From Iodobacter violaceini (GTDB lineage: Bacteria > Pseudomonadota > Gammaproteobacteria > Burkholderiales > Chitinibacteraceae): a DNA stretch of 64,000 nt. The translations under genes and the position numbers were made by a program. The stretch is from positions 124,001 through 188,000 of the forward strand of contig NZ_JAAOLX010000003.1 in the NCBI RefSeq assembly GCF_011601265.1, in the 5' to 3' direction. The notes beneath the pieces were generated by a model. The model ran no database searches, had not been told where the DNA came from, and saw only the letters and a list, made by a program, of their open reading frames with translations. This document shows positions 41,599 through 51,578 of the stretch, one piece after another. Position 1 is the stretch's first letter. Each line of letters begins with the position of its first letter.

Positions 41599-42678
41599 AT
41601 GAGTCTCTTATCTCGCTATTTAATGCGCGAACTCTCGCTGTTTATTTTATTTGCCCTGATTGGCCTTCTGGGTCTTTATACCTTTTTTGATTTGATTGCC
41701 GAGCTGACCGATCTGGGCGTTGGCGGCTATCGCCTCAGTGATGCACTGATTTTTGTGGCACTGCGCGCACCCGCTAATGCTTATGAGCTGTTGCCCATTG
41801 CCGTACTGATAGGTGGCATTTTTGGCCTTTCGCATTTATCCGGCTCATCCGAGCTGACTGTGATCCGCGCATCCGGCGTATCGCTCAAACGGCTTTTACT
41901 CTGGCTTTGCCTGATTGGCGCATTTTACGGCGCAATCACCCTGCTGCTGGGCGAGTACATTGCACCTGCGGGTAAACGCATGGCCAATCAGCACCGGCTG
42001 GCCGCTACGCAATCGATGCTTGTGGGTGACTTTCGATCCGGCGTCTGGATTAAAGACGGTAAGCAAATTGTAAATATCGCCGAAATGCTGCCCGACTTAA
42101 CCGTTGTGCATGCGCGCATTTACGAGTTTGGCAAAACACTGACACTGGAAAGAGTGATCGAAGGACATAACGGCCGCTTTCAAAGCAAGGGCAACTGGAC
42201 ACTGCAAAAAGCCACGGTGACGCAGTTTTTGCCCGAACACGCTGGTATTGCACTGAGTAAACCCGCTGTATTTAACTGGCAGACCTCCATTTCCCCCGCC
42301 ATGCTGGCCGTGCTGCTGGTAGAGCCTGCGCAGATGTCTGCTACTTCTTTGCTCAGCTATATCGATCACTTAAAACGCAATAAACAAAAAACATCACGCT
42401 ACGAGCTTGCACTGTGGGGCAAATTATTTTACCCGCTGGCCTGTTTATCCATGGTATTGATCGCCCTGCCCTTTGCCCAAAGCCAGCGCCGCAGCGGCAA
42501 TGCGGGTGTACGTGTTTTTATCGGCATCGCCTGTGGTCTGATCTTTCACTTTGCCAATCAGATTGTGGTGTATTTAGGCGATCTGTATAACTGGCCGCCG
42601 CCGATTGTTGTTTCTATCCCTACCCTGCTTTTCCTGTCTGCAGCGGCTTTTATGCTGTGGCGGCAGGAACGGCGCTAA
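41599..42678 (+). CDS. lptG: LPS export permease LptG
   Basis: 359 residues. The ATG at 41599 follows GGGGAAG and lies one base after the lptF stop. Same layout as LptF: membrane helices (LSLFILFALIGLLGLYTFFD), a jellyroll including DFRSGVWIKDG, and three C-terminal helices. Partner of LptF in the LPS transporter. Confidence 0.94.
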   Translation: MSLLSRYLMRELSLFILFALIGLLGLYTFFDLIAELTDLGVGGYRLSDALIFVALRAPANAYELLPIAVLIGGIFGLSHLSGSSELTVIRASGVSLKRLLLWLCLIGAFYGAITLLLGEYIAPAGKRMANQHRLAATQSMLVGDFRSGVWIKDGKQIVNIAEMLPDLTVVHARIYEFGKTLTLERVIEGHNGRFQSKGNWTLQKATVTQFLPEHAGIALSKPAVFNWQTSISPAMLAVLLVEPAQMSATSLLSYIDHLKRNKQKTSRYELALWGKLFYPLACLSMVLIALPFAQSQRRSGNAGVRVFIGIACGLIFHFANQIVVYLGDLYNWPPPIVVSIPTLLFLSAAAFMLWRQERR

Positions 42679-42749
42679 GAAATAGTCAATTTGTAAGGGT
42701 GCTTGCCCATGATTCATAGCAAGCACCAGCACATCAACAGGAGTTTTCC

Positions 42750-43760
42750 ATGCATGTTTTACTGACTGGCGGAGCGGGCTATATTGGCTCGCACACCTAT
42801 ATCGAATTGCTTGCAGCTGGCTTTAAACCGGTTATTTTTGATAATTTTTACAATGCCAAGCCAGAAGTCCTGAACCGCATCGCCACCATTACCGGGCAAG
42901 CTGCCGAATATGTGGAAGGCGATGTGCGTGATGCTGCTGCATTAAAAGCCCTGTTTCAACGCTATGACTTTAGCGCCGTCATCCACTTTGCAGGCCTGAA
43001 AGCGGTGGGCGAATCGGTTGAAAAACCACTGATGTATTACGACAACAATGTGGTTGGCACCCAGCGCCTGCTTGAAGCCATGCAGGATGCAGGCGTTAAA
43101 AACCTGGTATTCTCTTCCAGCGCCACCGTTTATGGCGACCCGCATGCTGTGCCGATTACCGAAGATTTCCCGCTGTCAGCCACCAATCCTTATGGCCGCT
43201 CCAAGCTGATGGTTGAAGATATCGTCCGTGATATTTTCAGGGCGGACACCAGCTGGAATTTTGCCCTGCTGCGTTATTTCAACCCGGTTGGCGCGCATAT
43301 TTCTGGCCTGATCGGTGAAGACCCGCAGGGTATTCCAAACAACCTCATGCCTTTTGTAGCCCAGGTCGCCGTAGGTAAACGCGAAAAACTATCCGTGTTT
43401 GGCAACGACTACCCAACGCCCGATGGCACTGGCGTGCGCGATTATATCCACGTAGTTGACCTGGCCCGGGGCCATGTCAAAGCCCTGCAAAAGCTGGCAA
43501 CAGCGCCAGGTTTAGTCACCGTAAACCTGGGCACAGGCGCAGGTTATTCTGTACTGGATATGGTTAAAGCCTTTGAAAAAGCCTCAGGCAAAGCCGTGCC
43601 CTATCAAATTGTGCCGCGCCGGGCCGGGGATATCGCCGCCTGCTACGCCAACCCTGCTTCGGCACTGGCCGTACTGGGCTGGAAAGCGGAAAAAACCCTG
43701 GATGATATGTGCCAGGACAGCTGGAAATGGCAGAGCCAAAACCCGAATGGATTTAATTAA
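42750..43760 (+). CDS. galE: UDP-glucose 4-epimerase
   Basis: 336 residues of the extended SDR family: NAD loop [20 protein letters not shown] with the catalytic Ser/Thr, and the YGRSK catalytic Tyr-Lys. It interconverts UDP-glucose and UDP-galactose for surface sugars. AGGAG precedes the ATG. A strong terminator follows. Confidence 0.96.
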   Translation: MHVLLTGGAGYIGSHTYIELLAAGFKPVIFDNFYNAKPEVLNRIATITGQAAEYVEGDVRDAAALKALFQRYDFSAVIHFAGLKAVGESVEKPLMYYDNNVVGTQRLLEAMQDAGVKNLVFSSSATVYGDPHAVPITEDFPLSATNPYGRSKLMVEDIVRDIFRADTSWNFALLRYFNPVGAHISGLIGEDPQGIPNNLMPFVAQVAVGKREKLSVFGNDYPTPDGTGVRDYIHVVDLARGHVKALQKLATAPGLVTVNLGTGAGYSVLDMVKAFEKASGKAVPYQIVPRRAGDIAACYANPASALAVLGWKAEKTLDDMCQDSWKWQSQNPNGFN

Positions 43761-43801
43761 ACAGCCGGGCCAGAAAATTACGGCAGGAAAATTTTCTGCA
43801 A

Positions 43802-43841
43802 AATAAAACAAAGGCGCATTTTTATGCGCCTTTGTTTTATT
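43802..43841 (+). terminator. Rho-independent terminator of galE
   Basis: An 18-bp perfect stem centred on AAAGGCGCAT / ATGCGCCTTT with a TTTT loop; the 3' arm contains a T-rich stretch. Confidence 0.9.
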
Positions 43842-44011
43842 CAAACCAAGAGGCCGCCAGCAACTGCGACAGCCATGCCCCAGCAAACGCTTAAAACTTG
43901 TGTAATTTAATGCGTGTGTTAAATTAAGCATAAAATGATACAAATTGCATCGTTACCTGCCTGTAGCCGGTAAAACACGATGGCCCAAAAACGCTTTTAA
44001 AGCCTGCATCC

Positions 44012-45769
44012 ATGCAAATTAACGATCCTGCCGTATTGCAACGAACCACAGCACTTAGCTACCGCAATGCTCACAGCGGGCAAATTATCGGCATGATTGC
44101 GGCCTGCATATTATTTATTGCACACCGGAACGACCACTCTCTTTTTATTTTATCGGGCTGGCTGGTACTAAGCTGCAGCCTTGCGCTTTATCGCCTCACT
44201 ATTTTTAAAAAATATCAGCAAACCCCAGCAGCTCACCATTTTACTTATTGGCGCAAAGTGCACTTGCTGGGCGTTGCTGCAACAGGCGTAATTTGGTGTT
44301 CTGGTGGCATTTATTTCATGCTCACCAGCAGTATCTTACTGAATATGTTTACCGCCTTTGTTTTCTCAGGCTTAGTCGTGGGCTCCCTGCCCATCTTAGG
44401 CCCTATGATTCCTGCGATGCGTATTTATGCAGGCCTGATGATGCTGCCCATTATCATTAACGCCTGTGTGCAACCTACGCAAATGGATTTAACCTTGGGT
44501 GGAATGAGCTTATTCTTTTTATTCACGCTGATGAAAAGCGCACGCTCTTATCACGATACGATTGTTGAAAGCCTTATTTTAGAATTAGATCAGACACGCC
44601 TGGCCGAAGACTTAGCCAAAGCCAGAAATGATGCCGAGCTTGCCAATCGGGCAAAAAGCGAATTTATTGCCAATGTAAGCCACGAAATTCGCACCCCCAT
44701 GAATGGCATTTTAGGTATGGCGCACTTATTAGAACAAAGCCCGCTGTCCCCCCTGCAAAAAGAAACCGTAGGCGTCATTTGTAATTCAGCCGATTTACTA
44801 TTAGAGCTGGTGAATGACGTGCTCGACTTATCCAAAATGGAGGCCAATTGCCTCACCATTCATAAAAGGCCAATTGATTTATCTGTGCTGCTTCAAGAAA
44901 CGCAGCAAATGTTCAAACTGGCTGCCAGCAATAAAGGTTTAAAACTAACACTGGATTACCAGGGAGACCCCGATATTGTGATCTTGGGGGATGGCTTACG
45001 CCTGCGGCAGGTATTAGTCAATTTACTTGGGAATGCCATTAAATTTACCAACCACGGGCAAGTGGTTTTACATGTAAAAGCACAATTACAGCAATCTGAT
45101 TACCATATAGATTTCACCGTTATTGACAGCGGAATCGGTATTTCAGCAGACCGCTTACCCCATATATTTGAAGCTTTTGTGCAAGCCGATGGCTCTTCTA
45201 CACGGGAATACACGGGCACAGGGCTGGGCCTGACTATTGCACGCCGTTTAGTGAAGGCCATGGGCGGGGAATTAATCGCCCATAGTGAACAACGTATTGG
45301 CTCACAATTTAAGTTTTCACTGACGCTTCCTCAAGGCATTATGCCTGACGCTAATACACAAGCTACTGATACACAAACACAGCCACGTAAATTGCGTGTA
45401 TTACTGGCAGAAGATAATCCGACCAATCGGCTGGTGGCAACACGCTTATTAGAAAATGACGGACATACCGTATTTAGTGCAGAAAATGGCCAGTTGGCTT
45501 TAGACTTTCTTGCCAAAGAGCAAGTAGATCTGGTTTTAATGGATATGCAAATGCCGGAAATGGATGGCTTAGAAGCCACCCGCTTTATCCGCGCCCAGGA
45601 ACAGGCCAACCCTGCAGGCAAACGCCTGCCTATTATGGCACTCACCGCAAATGCTTTAGAAGAAGACAAACAATTGTGTATTAATGCAGGGATGGATTTA
45701 TTTTTAACGAAACCATTGCGGCCTGCTTTATTAAAACAAGCATTAGCGGAGTTAATAGAGGCCATGTAG
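44012..45769 (+). CDS. Membrane hybrid histidine kinase with receiver
   Basis: 585 residues. The N-terminal 190 hold about six hydrophobic helices with short loops (MASE-like membrane sensor), then HisKA with [13 protein letters not shown], HATPase with DSGIGI and GTGLGLTIA, and a C-terminal receiver with [13 protein letters not shown]. There is no periplasmic domain, so it may sense a membrane-associated signal. No cognate regulator is adjacent; phosphate would leave through a separate Hpt protein (inference). Confidence 0.9.
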   Translation: MQINDPAVLQRTTALSYRNAHSGQIIGMIAACILFIAHRNDHSLFILSGWLVLSCSLALYRLTIFKKYQQTPAAHHFTYWRKVHLLGVAATGVIWCSGGIYFMLTSSILLNMFTAFVFSGLVVGSLPILGPMIPAMRIYAGLMMLPIIINACVQPTQMDLTLGGMSLFFLFTLMKSARSYHDTIVESLILELDQTRLAEDLAKARNDAELANRAKSEFIANVSHEIRTPMNGILGMAHLLEQSPLSPLQKETVGVICNSADLLLELVNDVLDLSKMEANCLTIHKRPIDLSVLLQETQQMFKLAASNKGLKLTLDYQGDPDIVILGDGLRLRQVLVNLLGNAIKFTNHGQVVLHVKAQLQQSDYHIDFTVIDSGIGISADRLPHIFEAFVQADGSSTREYTGTGLGLTIARRLVKAMGGELIAHSEQRIGSQFKFSLTLPQGIMPDANTQATDTQTQPRKLRVLLAEDNPTNRLVATRLLENDGHTVFSAENGQLALDFLAKEQVDLVLMDMQMPEMDGLEATRFIRAQEQANPAGKRLPIMALTANALEEDKQLCINAGMDLFLTKPLRPALLKQALAELIEAM

Positions 45770-45774
45770 GCTTT

Positions 45775-45846
45775 TATAGGGTGTACAACGACCAGTTTTG
45801 GAACACAGAGAGCGGTGCGCAAGAAAAACGACTTGCACACCCTATA
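45775..45846. repeat. Inverted repeat with 44-nt spacer
   Basis: Arms TATAGGGTGTACAA (45775-45788) and TTGCACACCCTATA (45833-45846) with one mismatch, starting just after the hybrid kinase stop. The GGGTGT/ACACCC arms recall REP-like elements; it may also act as a terminator. Confidence 0.5.
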
Positions 45847-45926
45847 CAAAACCAGGCCTTGGCTATTTTTAATCTTAAGCTGATAAAATTAGGTTTTCCC
45901 CGCCCTGTATAAATTTATAAAATACT

Positions 45927-46673
45927 TTATTTAATAGCCGTTTGATCCGGATATTGAACTTCAAATAAAGTATCGTCTGGAAATCTTTCCTCATCAAAAG
46001 GAATTCTAAAACTTAGTTTTCCATCTGTTTCATATAGCTCCACCTTTTCACGTTTTCCAGAATAGATGGCGATAATTTCATTAGCCTTAGGTGGTAAGTC
46101 GCGGGTAAAATTAACTACACTGGAATGACAAGGATTAATCGCCAGCAAAGCAGCCCGCTGATAAAATGGTAATCCATCTTTATTAATCGCTATCATTACC
46201 TCACATTGCAAGCGCATATCGCCTAAACGCCATGAATTAGCCGGCAAATTAGAACTAAAAATGCGTGCAGTCCATTGATAACCTTTAGGCTTATTCAGTA
46301 CCATTTCTGCTTTTTTATCGGCTAATTCCTGGTCTCTAGGTAAGACAAAAGTACCATCTTCAGCAATAGGCACGGCGATTGAATTACCCTCATCCTCAAT
46401 CCGCAAAGCCAGCCCGGGAATAAGGGCCCTGCCGTTTTCTGGCCTGATAATAAATTTTAACGGCGCAGTGGGCGCATGATATTTAAATTTTTCATAAGCA
46501 TCCATTCCCTTCAGCATGCTGGCATAGGGCTTCCAATCGGCGTCTTTTATTCCACTTGTCGTCACCGCATCCAGCTTAATGGCTTCCGTCTCAGAGGCAG
46601 TTTCTGAGGCAGAAAGAGCCGAAGATAATAATAGTGTCGATATAGCGATTATTATTTTTAAAAATATATTCAT
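45927..46673 (-). CDS. Uncharacterised periplasmic protein
   Basis: 248 residues from ATG 46673 with GGGAAAT upstream. Signal peptide of about 22 residues (IFLKIIIAISTLLLSSALSA); the mature part is rich in beta-strand patterns and begins with an acidic, Lys-containing helix. One Cys pair (RLQCEV, NPCHSS) could form a disulfide. No family recognised. Confidence 0.7.
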   Translation of the reverse strand: MNIFLKIIIAISTLLLSSALSASETASETEAIKLDAVTTSGIKDADWKPYASMLKGMDAYEKFKYHAPTAPLKFIIRPENGRALIPGLALRIEDEGNSIAVPIAEDGTFVLPRDQELADKKAEMVLNKPKGYQWTARIFSSNLPANSWRLGDMRLQCEVMIAINKDGLPFYQRAALLAINPCHSSVVNFTRDLPPKANEIIAIYSGKREKVELYETDGKLSFRIPFDEERFPDDTLFEVQYPDQTAIK

Positions 46674-47029
46674 TGATATTTCCCATATAAAATCCGCATA
46701 AAGGCCATGGCACATAAAAAGCCATAATTTAAAAATGAGATCTGTTACTAAATCATGAAGATATGTAGAGAATTAAATTATAAAAAACAATCACCCTTAG
46801 CAATCCTTGCTAAGTTATTACGCTAACAAACACCGGTCAATATTAATTTGTCATCAATTTGTAAATAAATGTATAAAAATTGGGAAAACTCAAAATCCAA
46901 CTGTTTTCAAGACGATTGCCAATATAAAAAAAGTAATCCGCGGCTTTGGCACAATCCAAATATTTTTTCCGCACCTCTGCCATTCCCTGTTTCAAAACTT
47001 AGGTTTAAAAACCAAACCTCCACTAAGCC
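46674..47029. other. 356-nt AT-rich non-coding interval
   Basis: No convincing gene, repeat or RNA seen. It should hold the promoter of the periplasmic gene on its left; the OLD-type gene ends on its right. Confidence 0.6.
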
Positions 47030-48721
47030 TTATTCGCTATAGCTCGCCAACTGCTGCAAAGTATCAAACATTTGCTGCAGCTCTTGCGGGATGGCTTCTG
47101 CCCCAGCAATTTCCGCTGCTTCAGCAATTTCCAGTGCCATACCTGGCTTGGAATGAAAGCGCAGCGCACGCTGAATAATTTCTTCATCCGGGCGCGGCGG
47201 TGCGGCGTCCATTGCAGCCTGGTGCCAGTGATTCAGCGGGCCGCGGGGTTTGGCGGCGTTGCGGTAAGTATCGGCAAAGCCGTTATCCCATAAATAATGC
47301 TCAATATCACGGCTGGCCAGTGCGGTGATATGCAGGGCATCGGGCCGGTCATTCAGCAGGCTTCTGGCCTTGGCAATATAACGCTGCCCTGCCTCATCCC
47401 CATCTGCAATCAAATGCCAGACTATCCCTAAGCGATCGGCAAATTTAATCAGCGGGGTTAAACCCGCTTGGGCAAATTCCACACAACGTATGCCTTCAAC
47501 CGGGAAATTAACGCCGTAAATCCGCGCCAGCTCCGGCATCAGCCAGAATTCGGTTTCCCCTTCCACCAACAACCAGACCCGGGCAAACATGCTGCTGGCG
47601 CGATTGGCACGGATATGAAACGCCACCTTACGCGCGTCGCTGGCCGATAAAGCCTGCTCCCCCACCTGATATACGTGCACATGCTGATGCCGGCGCACCA
47701 GACGGCGTAAGGCCTGATGGGGAAAACTGGCCAGCAAATCGCCATGATTGGTGGTAATCAGTTTTTGCAGCGGCAATTGCTCGATCAGCCCCCACATCAT
47801 TGCCAGCTGAATCGGGTGTAAATGCGTTTCCGGGTCTTCCATCAATAAAATCGGATGCGCCCCCTGCTGTAAGGGCAAATCACCACGGGCATTAATCAAG
47901 GCCCCCAACAGCATCAATAATGCTACCCGCCGCTGGCTTGATCCGGCCCGCCCGGCAATATCCAGCAGGCTGTCGTCATCACGTAAATTAAATGGCGTGC
48001 TGGCAATTTGCTTGGCGAGGCGCTGCAGGGGCACGGGCGCTTGCAGCAGCTCGGCATGCTCTGACAAAAACTGCTCTACGGCATCCAGGCCTTGAGTCAG
48101 CTCCTGCGGGTGCAGCTGATGTGGCAGAGTAAGGATGCGCTCGAATACGGCGCGCACTGCGGCGGAAGCAGGCTGAGGCGGATCTTCACTGCGGTTTTTT
48201 TGCGCGAGGCGCGGATGCTCTAACCAATCGGTGAGCTGCATATCGCGAAAACGCAGCACGGGATGATGGCGAATCAGCAATACCGCCAGCTCATCGCTGG
48301 CCGCGTGTTGCCGCTCTGCGCCCTGTGCATCAATAAAGCTGCGATGGCTGCGCACCTCGCCATGGCCATAACGCTCTGCAGAGAAACGCAAAGCCAGCCA
48401 CGGCCTGCCTTCGTCATCCTGCCAGCTTAAATCCTGCAAAGCAGGGTCGGGCAGCGGCTCATCGCTTGCACCACAGAAAAAAAGCGTGATATTTAAACGC
48501 CGCGCAATCGTCGCCCGCGTATTGGCCACGCGGTGAAAATCTTCATGGGTAAACAGCGCATCCAGCGGCACCGCCTCGCTTAAGCAGCGGGTGAGCGCGC
48601 TAATCAGGCTGGTCTTGCCCCAGTTGTTTTCGCCAAACAGCGCGGTGCGTTCCCGCTCCAGGCTTAAATCAATCTGGCTGATGCCCCGGAAATTGGTGAT
48701 TTGTAAGCGTAATAAATGCAT
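47030..48721 (-). CDS. OLD-family ATP-dependent nuclease, YbjD-like (DUF2813)
   Basis: 563 residues from ATG 48721, preceded by GGAAGCAGG; upstream in-frame starts are in the flippase promoter. The ABC-type ATPase part has a Walker A in FGENNWGKTS near residue 34 and a Walker B in LLMEDPETHLHP; the C-terminal TOPRIM nuclease part has LLVEGETEFW and LIADGDEAG. Known OLD proteins are metal-dependent nucleases, some acting in phage defence or recombination; YbjD itself is poorly understood. It stands alone, without a helicase partner of the Gabija type. Confidence 0.87.
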   Translation of the reverse strand: MHLLRLQITNFRGISQIDLSLERERTALFGENNWGKTSLISALTRCLSEAVPLDALFTHEDFHRVANTRATIARRLNITLFFCGASDEPLPDPALQDLSWQDDEGRPWLALRFSAERYGHGEVRSHRSFIDAQGAERQHAASDELAVLLIRHHPVLRFRDMQLTDWLEHPRLAQKNRSEDPPQPASAAVRAVFERILTLPHQLHPQELTQGLDAVEQFLSEHAELLQAPVPLQRLAKQIASTPFNLRDDDSLLDIAGRAGSSQRRVALLMLLGALINARGDLPLQQGAHPILLMEDPETHLHPIQLAMMWGLIEQLPLQKLITTNHGDLLASFPHQALRRLVRRHQHVHVYQVGEQALSASDARKVAFHIRANRASSMFARVWLLVEGETEFWLMPELARIYGVNFPVEGIRCVEFAQAGLTPLIKFADRLGIVWHLIADGDEAGQRYIAKARSLLNDRPDALHITALASRDIEHYLWDNGFADTYRNAAKPRGPLNHWHQAAMDAAPPRPDEEIIQRALRFHSKPGMALEIAEAAEIAGAEAIPQELQQMFDTLQQLASYSE

Positions 48722-48872
48722 TACCTGCTTCCACTCGATGCTTTTATGAAAGCCTACACCAAGTTCTACCCTGCTGATTTTAAATATTGTGAGTGTCGTA
48801 TTGCCAAGCATGAACACCATAAAGCCCACACGTCTGCGGTACAATCTCTGCCCCCGCATCCAGAAACGCATC

Positions 48873-50186
48873 ATGTCGCCAGACTCCCGCCTTAAATCCA
48901 ATATCTTTGCCCTGTATTTGGTGCAGGGGCTGAATTATTTTGTTTCCTTCTTTACCTTTCCCTTCCTCACCTTGCAGCTGGGGCTAGAGGGGTTTGGGAT
49001 CATGAATCTGGCTTTTTCCTTTATTCAGTTTGGTGTTTTGCTAACTGATTTTGGCTTTAATCTGTCCGCTGTAAGGGATTTGGCGCAGGTACGAGATAAT
49101 CCACAAGCAGCGGCCCACATCTTTTGGCGGGTGACGTGGGCTAAAACGCTGCTGATGATCGCATCCAGCCTGATCCTGCTGGTACTGACTTACACGCTGG
49201 GTAACTGGAAAGAGCATGCCAATGTTTTTCTATGTAGCCAGCTCTATATCGTTAGCTCGGTGCTGTTTCCCTATTGGTATTTCCAAGGGCTGGAAAAACT
49301 GCGTGCCTGTGCGGCACTATCGGTGTTTACACGGGTAGTGATGCTGGGCTTTTTACTGCACTGGATAAGCGGGCCACAAGACGTTGCGCTGGCGGTTATT
49401 TTGCAAGCAGCACCACAAATTTTAGCAGGGTTAATCTGGTGGTTTAGCGGCTGGGGAGCGCCCAAGCCGATGTGGGTAAGGGTGGAGCTACACGAATTAA
49501 AAGATGCCTTACGCTCCAGCTGGCCATTCTTTATCTCAGCCATTTCCACAAGTCTGTACACCTATTCCACCACCGTGTTGCTAGGACTGTTTACAGCCCC
49601 AGCAACTTTACAGGTGGGCTTATTTACCGCAGCCAGCAAATTGGTTTATATCGCCCAAGGTTTGCTTGGTCCGCTGCTTCAAGCCACTTACCCACGCATT
49701 GCCCAGCTAGCAAAGCACGACAAGCCTGCCGCCCTGCAGCTAATCCGTAAAACTTTGTATATCCAAGGTGGTGCAGGGCTGGTTATGACGCTGGCGCTGA
49801 TGCTGTTTTTACCGCTATTTAGTCAGCTTAGCGTCATGTTTTTAAAGCCCGACTCGAATATCACAGCTACTTTTGCCCTGCTCATGCAATCGCAAGACGT
49901 GATGGTCTGGCTGTCCCCCGTGATTTTACTCGGCGCTTTATCCCTGGTTTATGGCCAGCAAACCCTGCTGGTATTTGGCTTTGAGCGCTATTTCAGCCGT
50001 GTACTGGTGGCAGCTGGCTTACTAAATGTGGCTTTATTGTGCTTGTGGGTGCCAGGCTCTGCCCATGGCGGCTTGCGTGCAGCACAAAGCGTGCTAACCG
50101 TAGAGGGCTTCATCGTGCTGGCGTTTTGGTGGCGGGCACGAAAAATCCATGCTGAGCATGGTTTAAATCTTGGTAAAAATGAATAA
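48873..50186 (+). CDS. Polysaccharide flippase (PST/Wzx-like)
   Basis: About 437 residues with twelve to fourteen predicted membrane helices. The N-terminal block IFALYLVQGLNYFVSFFTFP and TLQLGLEGFGIMNLAFSF are typical of the O-antigen/teichoic-acid flippase family. It would move lipid-linked oligosaccharide across the inner membrane. The start is uncertain (ATG 48873 or 48810). Two glycosyltransferases follow. Confidence 0.85.
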   Translation: MSPDSRLKSNIFALYLVQGLNYFVSFFTFPFLTLQLGLEGFGIMNLAFSFIQFGVLLTDFGFNLSAVRDLAQVRDNPQAAAHIFWRVTWAKTLLMIASSLILLVLTYTLGNWKEHANVFLCSQLYIVSSVLFPYWYFQGLEKLRACAALSVFTRVVMLGFLLHWISGPQDVALAVILQAAPQILAGLIWWFSGWGAPKPMWVRVELHELKDALRSSWPFFISAISTSLYTYSTTVLLGLFTAPATLQVGLFTAASKLVYIAQGLLGPLLQATYPRIAQLAKHDKPAALQLIRKTLYIQGGAGLVMTLALMLFLPLFSQLSVMFLKPDSNITATFALLMQSQDVMVWLSPVILLGALSLVYGQQTLLVFGFERYFSRVLVAAGLLNVALLCLWVPGSAHGGLRAAQSVLTVEGFIVLAFWWRARKIHAEHGLNLGKNE

Positions 50187-50238
50187 AAACGAGTACTGCG
50201 TGAGCAAAACCCAAACCTTTAAGCATGAAGGAAAAGGA

Positions 50239-50295
50239 GAACACAGAGGGTCACGGAGAAAAGCATAAAGGTTTTCTCCGTGAAACTCCGTGTTC
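50239..50295. repeat. Palindromic repeat, CTCTGTG family, copy 1
   Basis: Nested inverted repeat: inner arms TCACGGAGAAAA / TTTTCTCCGTGA (12 bp perfect, 9-nt loop) and outer arms GAACACAGAG / CTCCGTGTTC with one mismatch. It occupies much of the 214-nt gap between flippase and glycosyltransferase. Confidence 0.7.
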
Positions 50296-50400
50296 TTTGT
50301 GCCCCTCAGTGTTTCAAGATTTGAGTTTTATGCTGATGATGGATCTTCCACAGCCAGAGCTTAGGCCACCAATGTACACATCAAATGTATTGAGATAAAA

Positions 50401-51420
50401 ATGAGTTCTTCCCCAAAAGTCAGCTTTGTTTTGCCCTGCTACAACTCTGCTGCATATTTACAAGAAACGCTGGATTCAATCAGCGCCCAGAGTTTTACTG
50501 ATTTTGAATGTATCGCTACAGACGATGGCTCCATTGATGCCACGCTGGCGATTTTGCAGGCGCACGCGGCAAAAGATGCCCGCTTCTCTATTATCACGAG
50601 AGAAAATCGTGGTCTGATTGCTACGCTTAACGAAGCAATAGCCCAGGCGCAGGGCGAATGGATTGCCCGCATGGATGCGGATGATATTTGCGATCCGCAG
50701 CGAATTGAAAAACAACTCCAGCGCCTGAACGACACCCAAGCCGATATATGCGGCAGCTGGATTCGTTTTTTTGGCGATAAAAGTGGCGAGTGGATGACGC
50801 CATCTGCCGATGGTGCAATCAAGGCCATGCTGCTGTTTAACCCGGCCTTTGCCCACCCCAGCGTGATTGCCCGTACGGCGCTGCTCAAAGCGCATCCTTA
50901 TTCACCACACGCGGTGCATGCCGAAGATTACGCGCTGTGGTGCGAGCTGGCGCAGGCAGGGGCAACCTTTACTACGGTACCGGAAGTGCTGCTGAGCTAC
51001 CGCTGCCACGCCGGGCAAATCACCCAAAGTAAGAAGGATCAGCTGCGTGCCACCGCACAAATTATCCGCAGCAAATACGCCCGCTTCGCCCTGCCTGCTG
51101 CCATGCAAAAACATGCAGGCCGCTTTGTAGAGCTGGCCGAACCCGCCCGCCAGCTCAGCCGTGCTGAATTTGACTGGATGTGTGATTTTTATCTGCAACT
51201 GGCAGAGGCTTGGCCAGCAAGCCGCAGCCCGCTGGGTGAAGTATGGGTCGATACCCTGCAACGCACTTCTGGGGTTAATCTGTTTCTGCTGGGCAAGGTA
51301 CAGGCCTTAAATAAAGCCCTGCCGCCACCCGCCAGCGAACTGGGCAAATTAAAACGCCAGAAAATCCGCTGCTTGATCGGCGATACGGCTTGGCAACTGA
51401 TTAAGAAACTAAAAACCTAG
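50401..51420 (+). CDS. Family 2 glycosyltransferase
   Basis: 339 residues. GT-A fold with the N-terminal VSFVLPCYNSAAYLQETLDS and the metal-binding DADD (WIARMDADDICDPQRI); LSYRCHAGQIT follows the acceptor region. It adds a sugar from a nucleotide-sugar to a surface glycan precursor at the cytoplasmic face; donor and acceptor are unknown. Bracketed by palindromic repeats. Confidence 0.88.
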   Translation: MSSSPKVSFVLPCYNSAAYLQETLDSISAQSFTDFECIATDDGSIDATLAILQAHAAKDARFSIITRENRGLIATLNEAIAQAQGEWIARMDADDICDPQRIEKQLQRLNDTQADICGSWIRFFGDKSGEWMTPSADGAIKAMLLFNPAFAHPSVIARTALLKAHPYSPHAVHAEDYALWCELAQAGATFTTVPEVLLSYRCHAGQITQSKKDQLRATAQIIRSKYARFALPAAMQKHAGRFVELAEPARQLSRAEFDWMCDFYLQLAEAWPASRSPLGEVWVDTLQRTSGVNLFLLGKVQALNKALPPPASELGKLKRQKIRCLIGDTAWQLIKKLKT

Positions 51421-51432
51421 GATTAAGAACCT

Positions 51433-51565
51433 AAGGTCTGTAGACACAGAGATAAATGAGAACACAAAGCATGCAGAGAAAACCTAAAAATTAAATCGCA
51501 GCCTGGTTTTATGTTTTCTCTGTGTGCTGCTTTTTATCTCTGTGTGCTCTGTGTCTGCAGACCTT
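51433..51565. repeat. Palindromic repeat, CTCTGTG family, copy 2
   Basis: A 133-bp element with 19-bp arms at 51433-51451 and 51547-51565 (one mismatch; the right arm reads CTCTGTGTCTGCAGACCTT) and internal CTCTGTGT repeats. The right end is followed by a T run and then directly by the next gene. Confidence 0.75.
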
Positions 51566-51578
51566 TTTTGAGGCCGTC

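Noticed and set aside
46807-47178. 123-codon frame on the plus strand
   Set aside because: It runs into the 3' end of the OLD-type gene, has no ribosome site and lies in AT-rich intergenic sequence.
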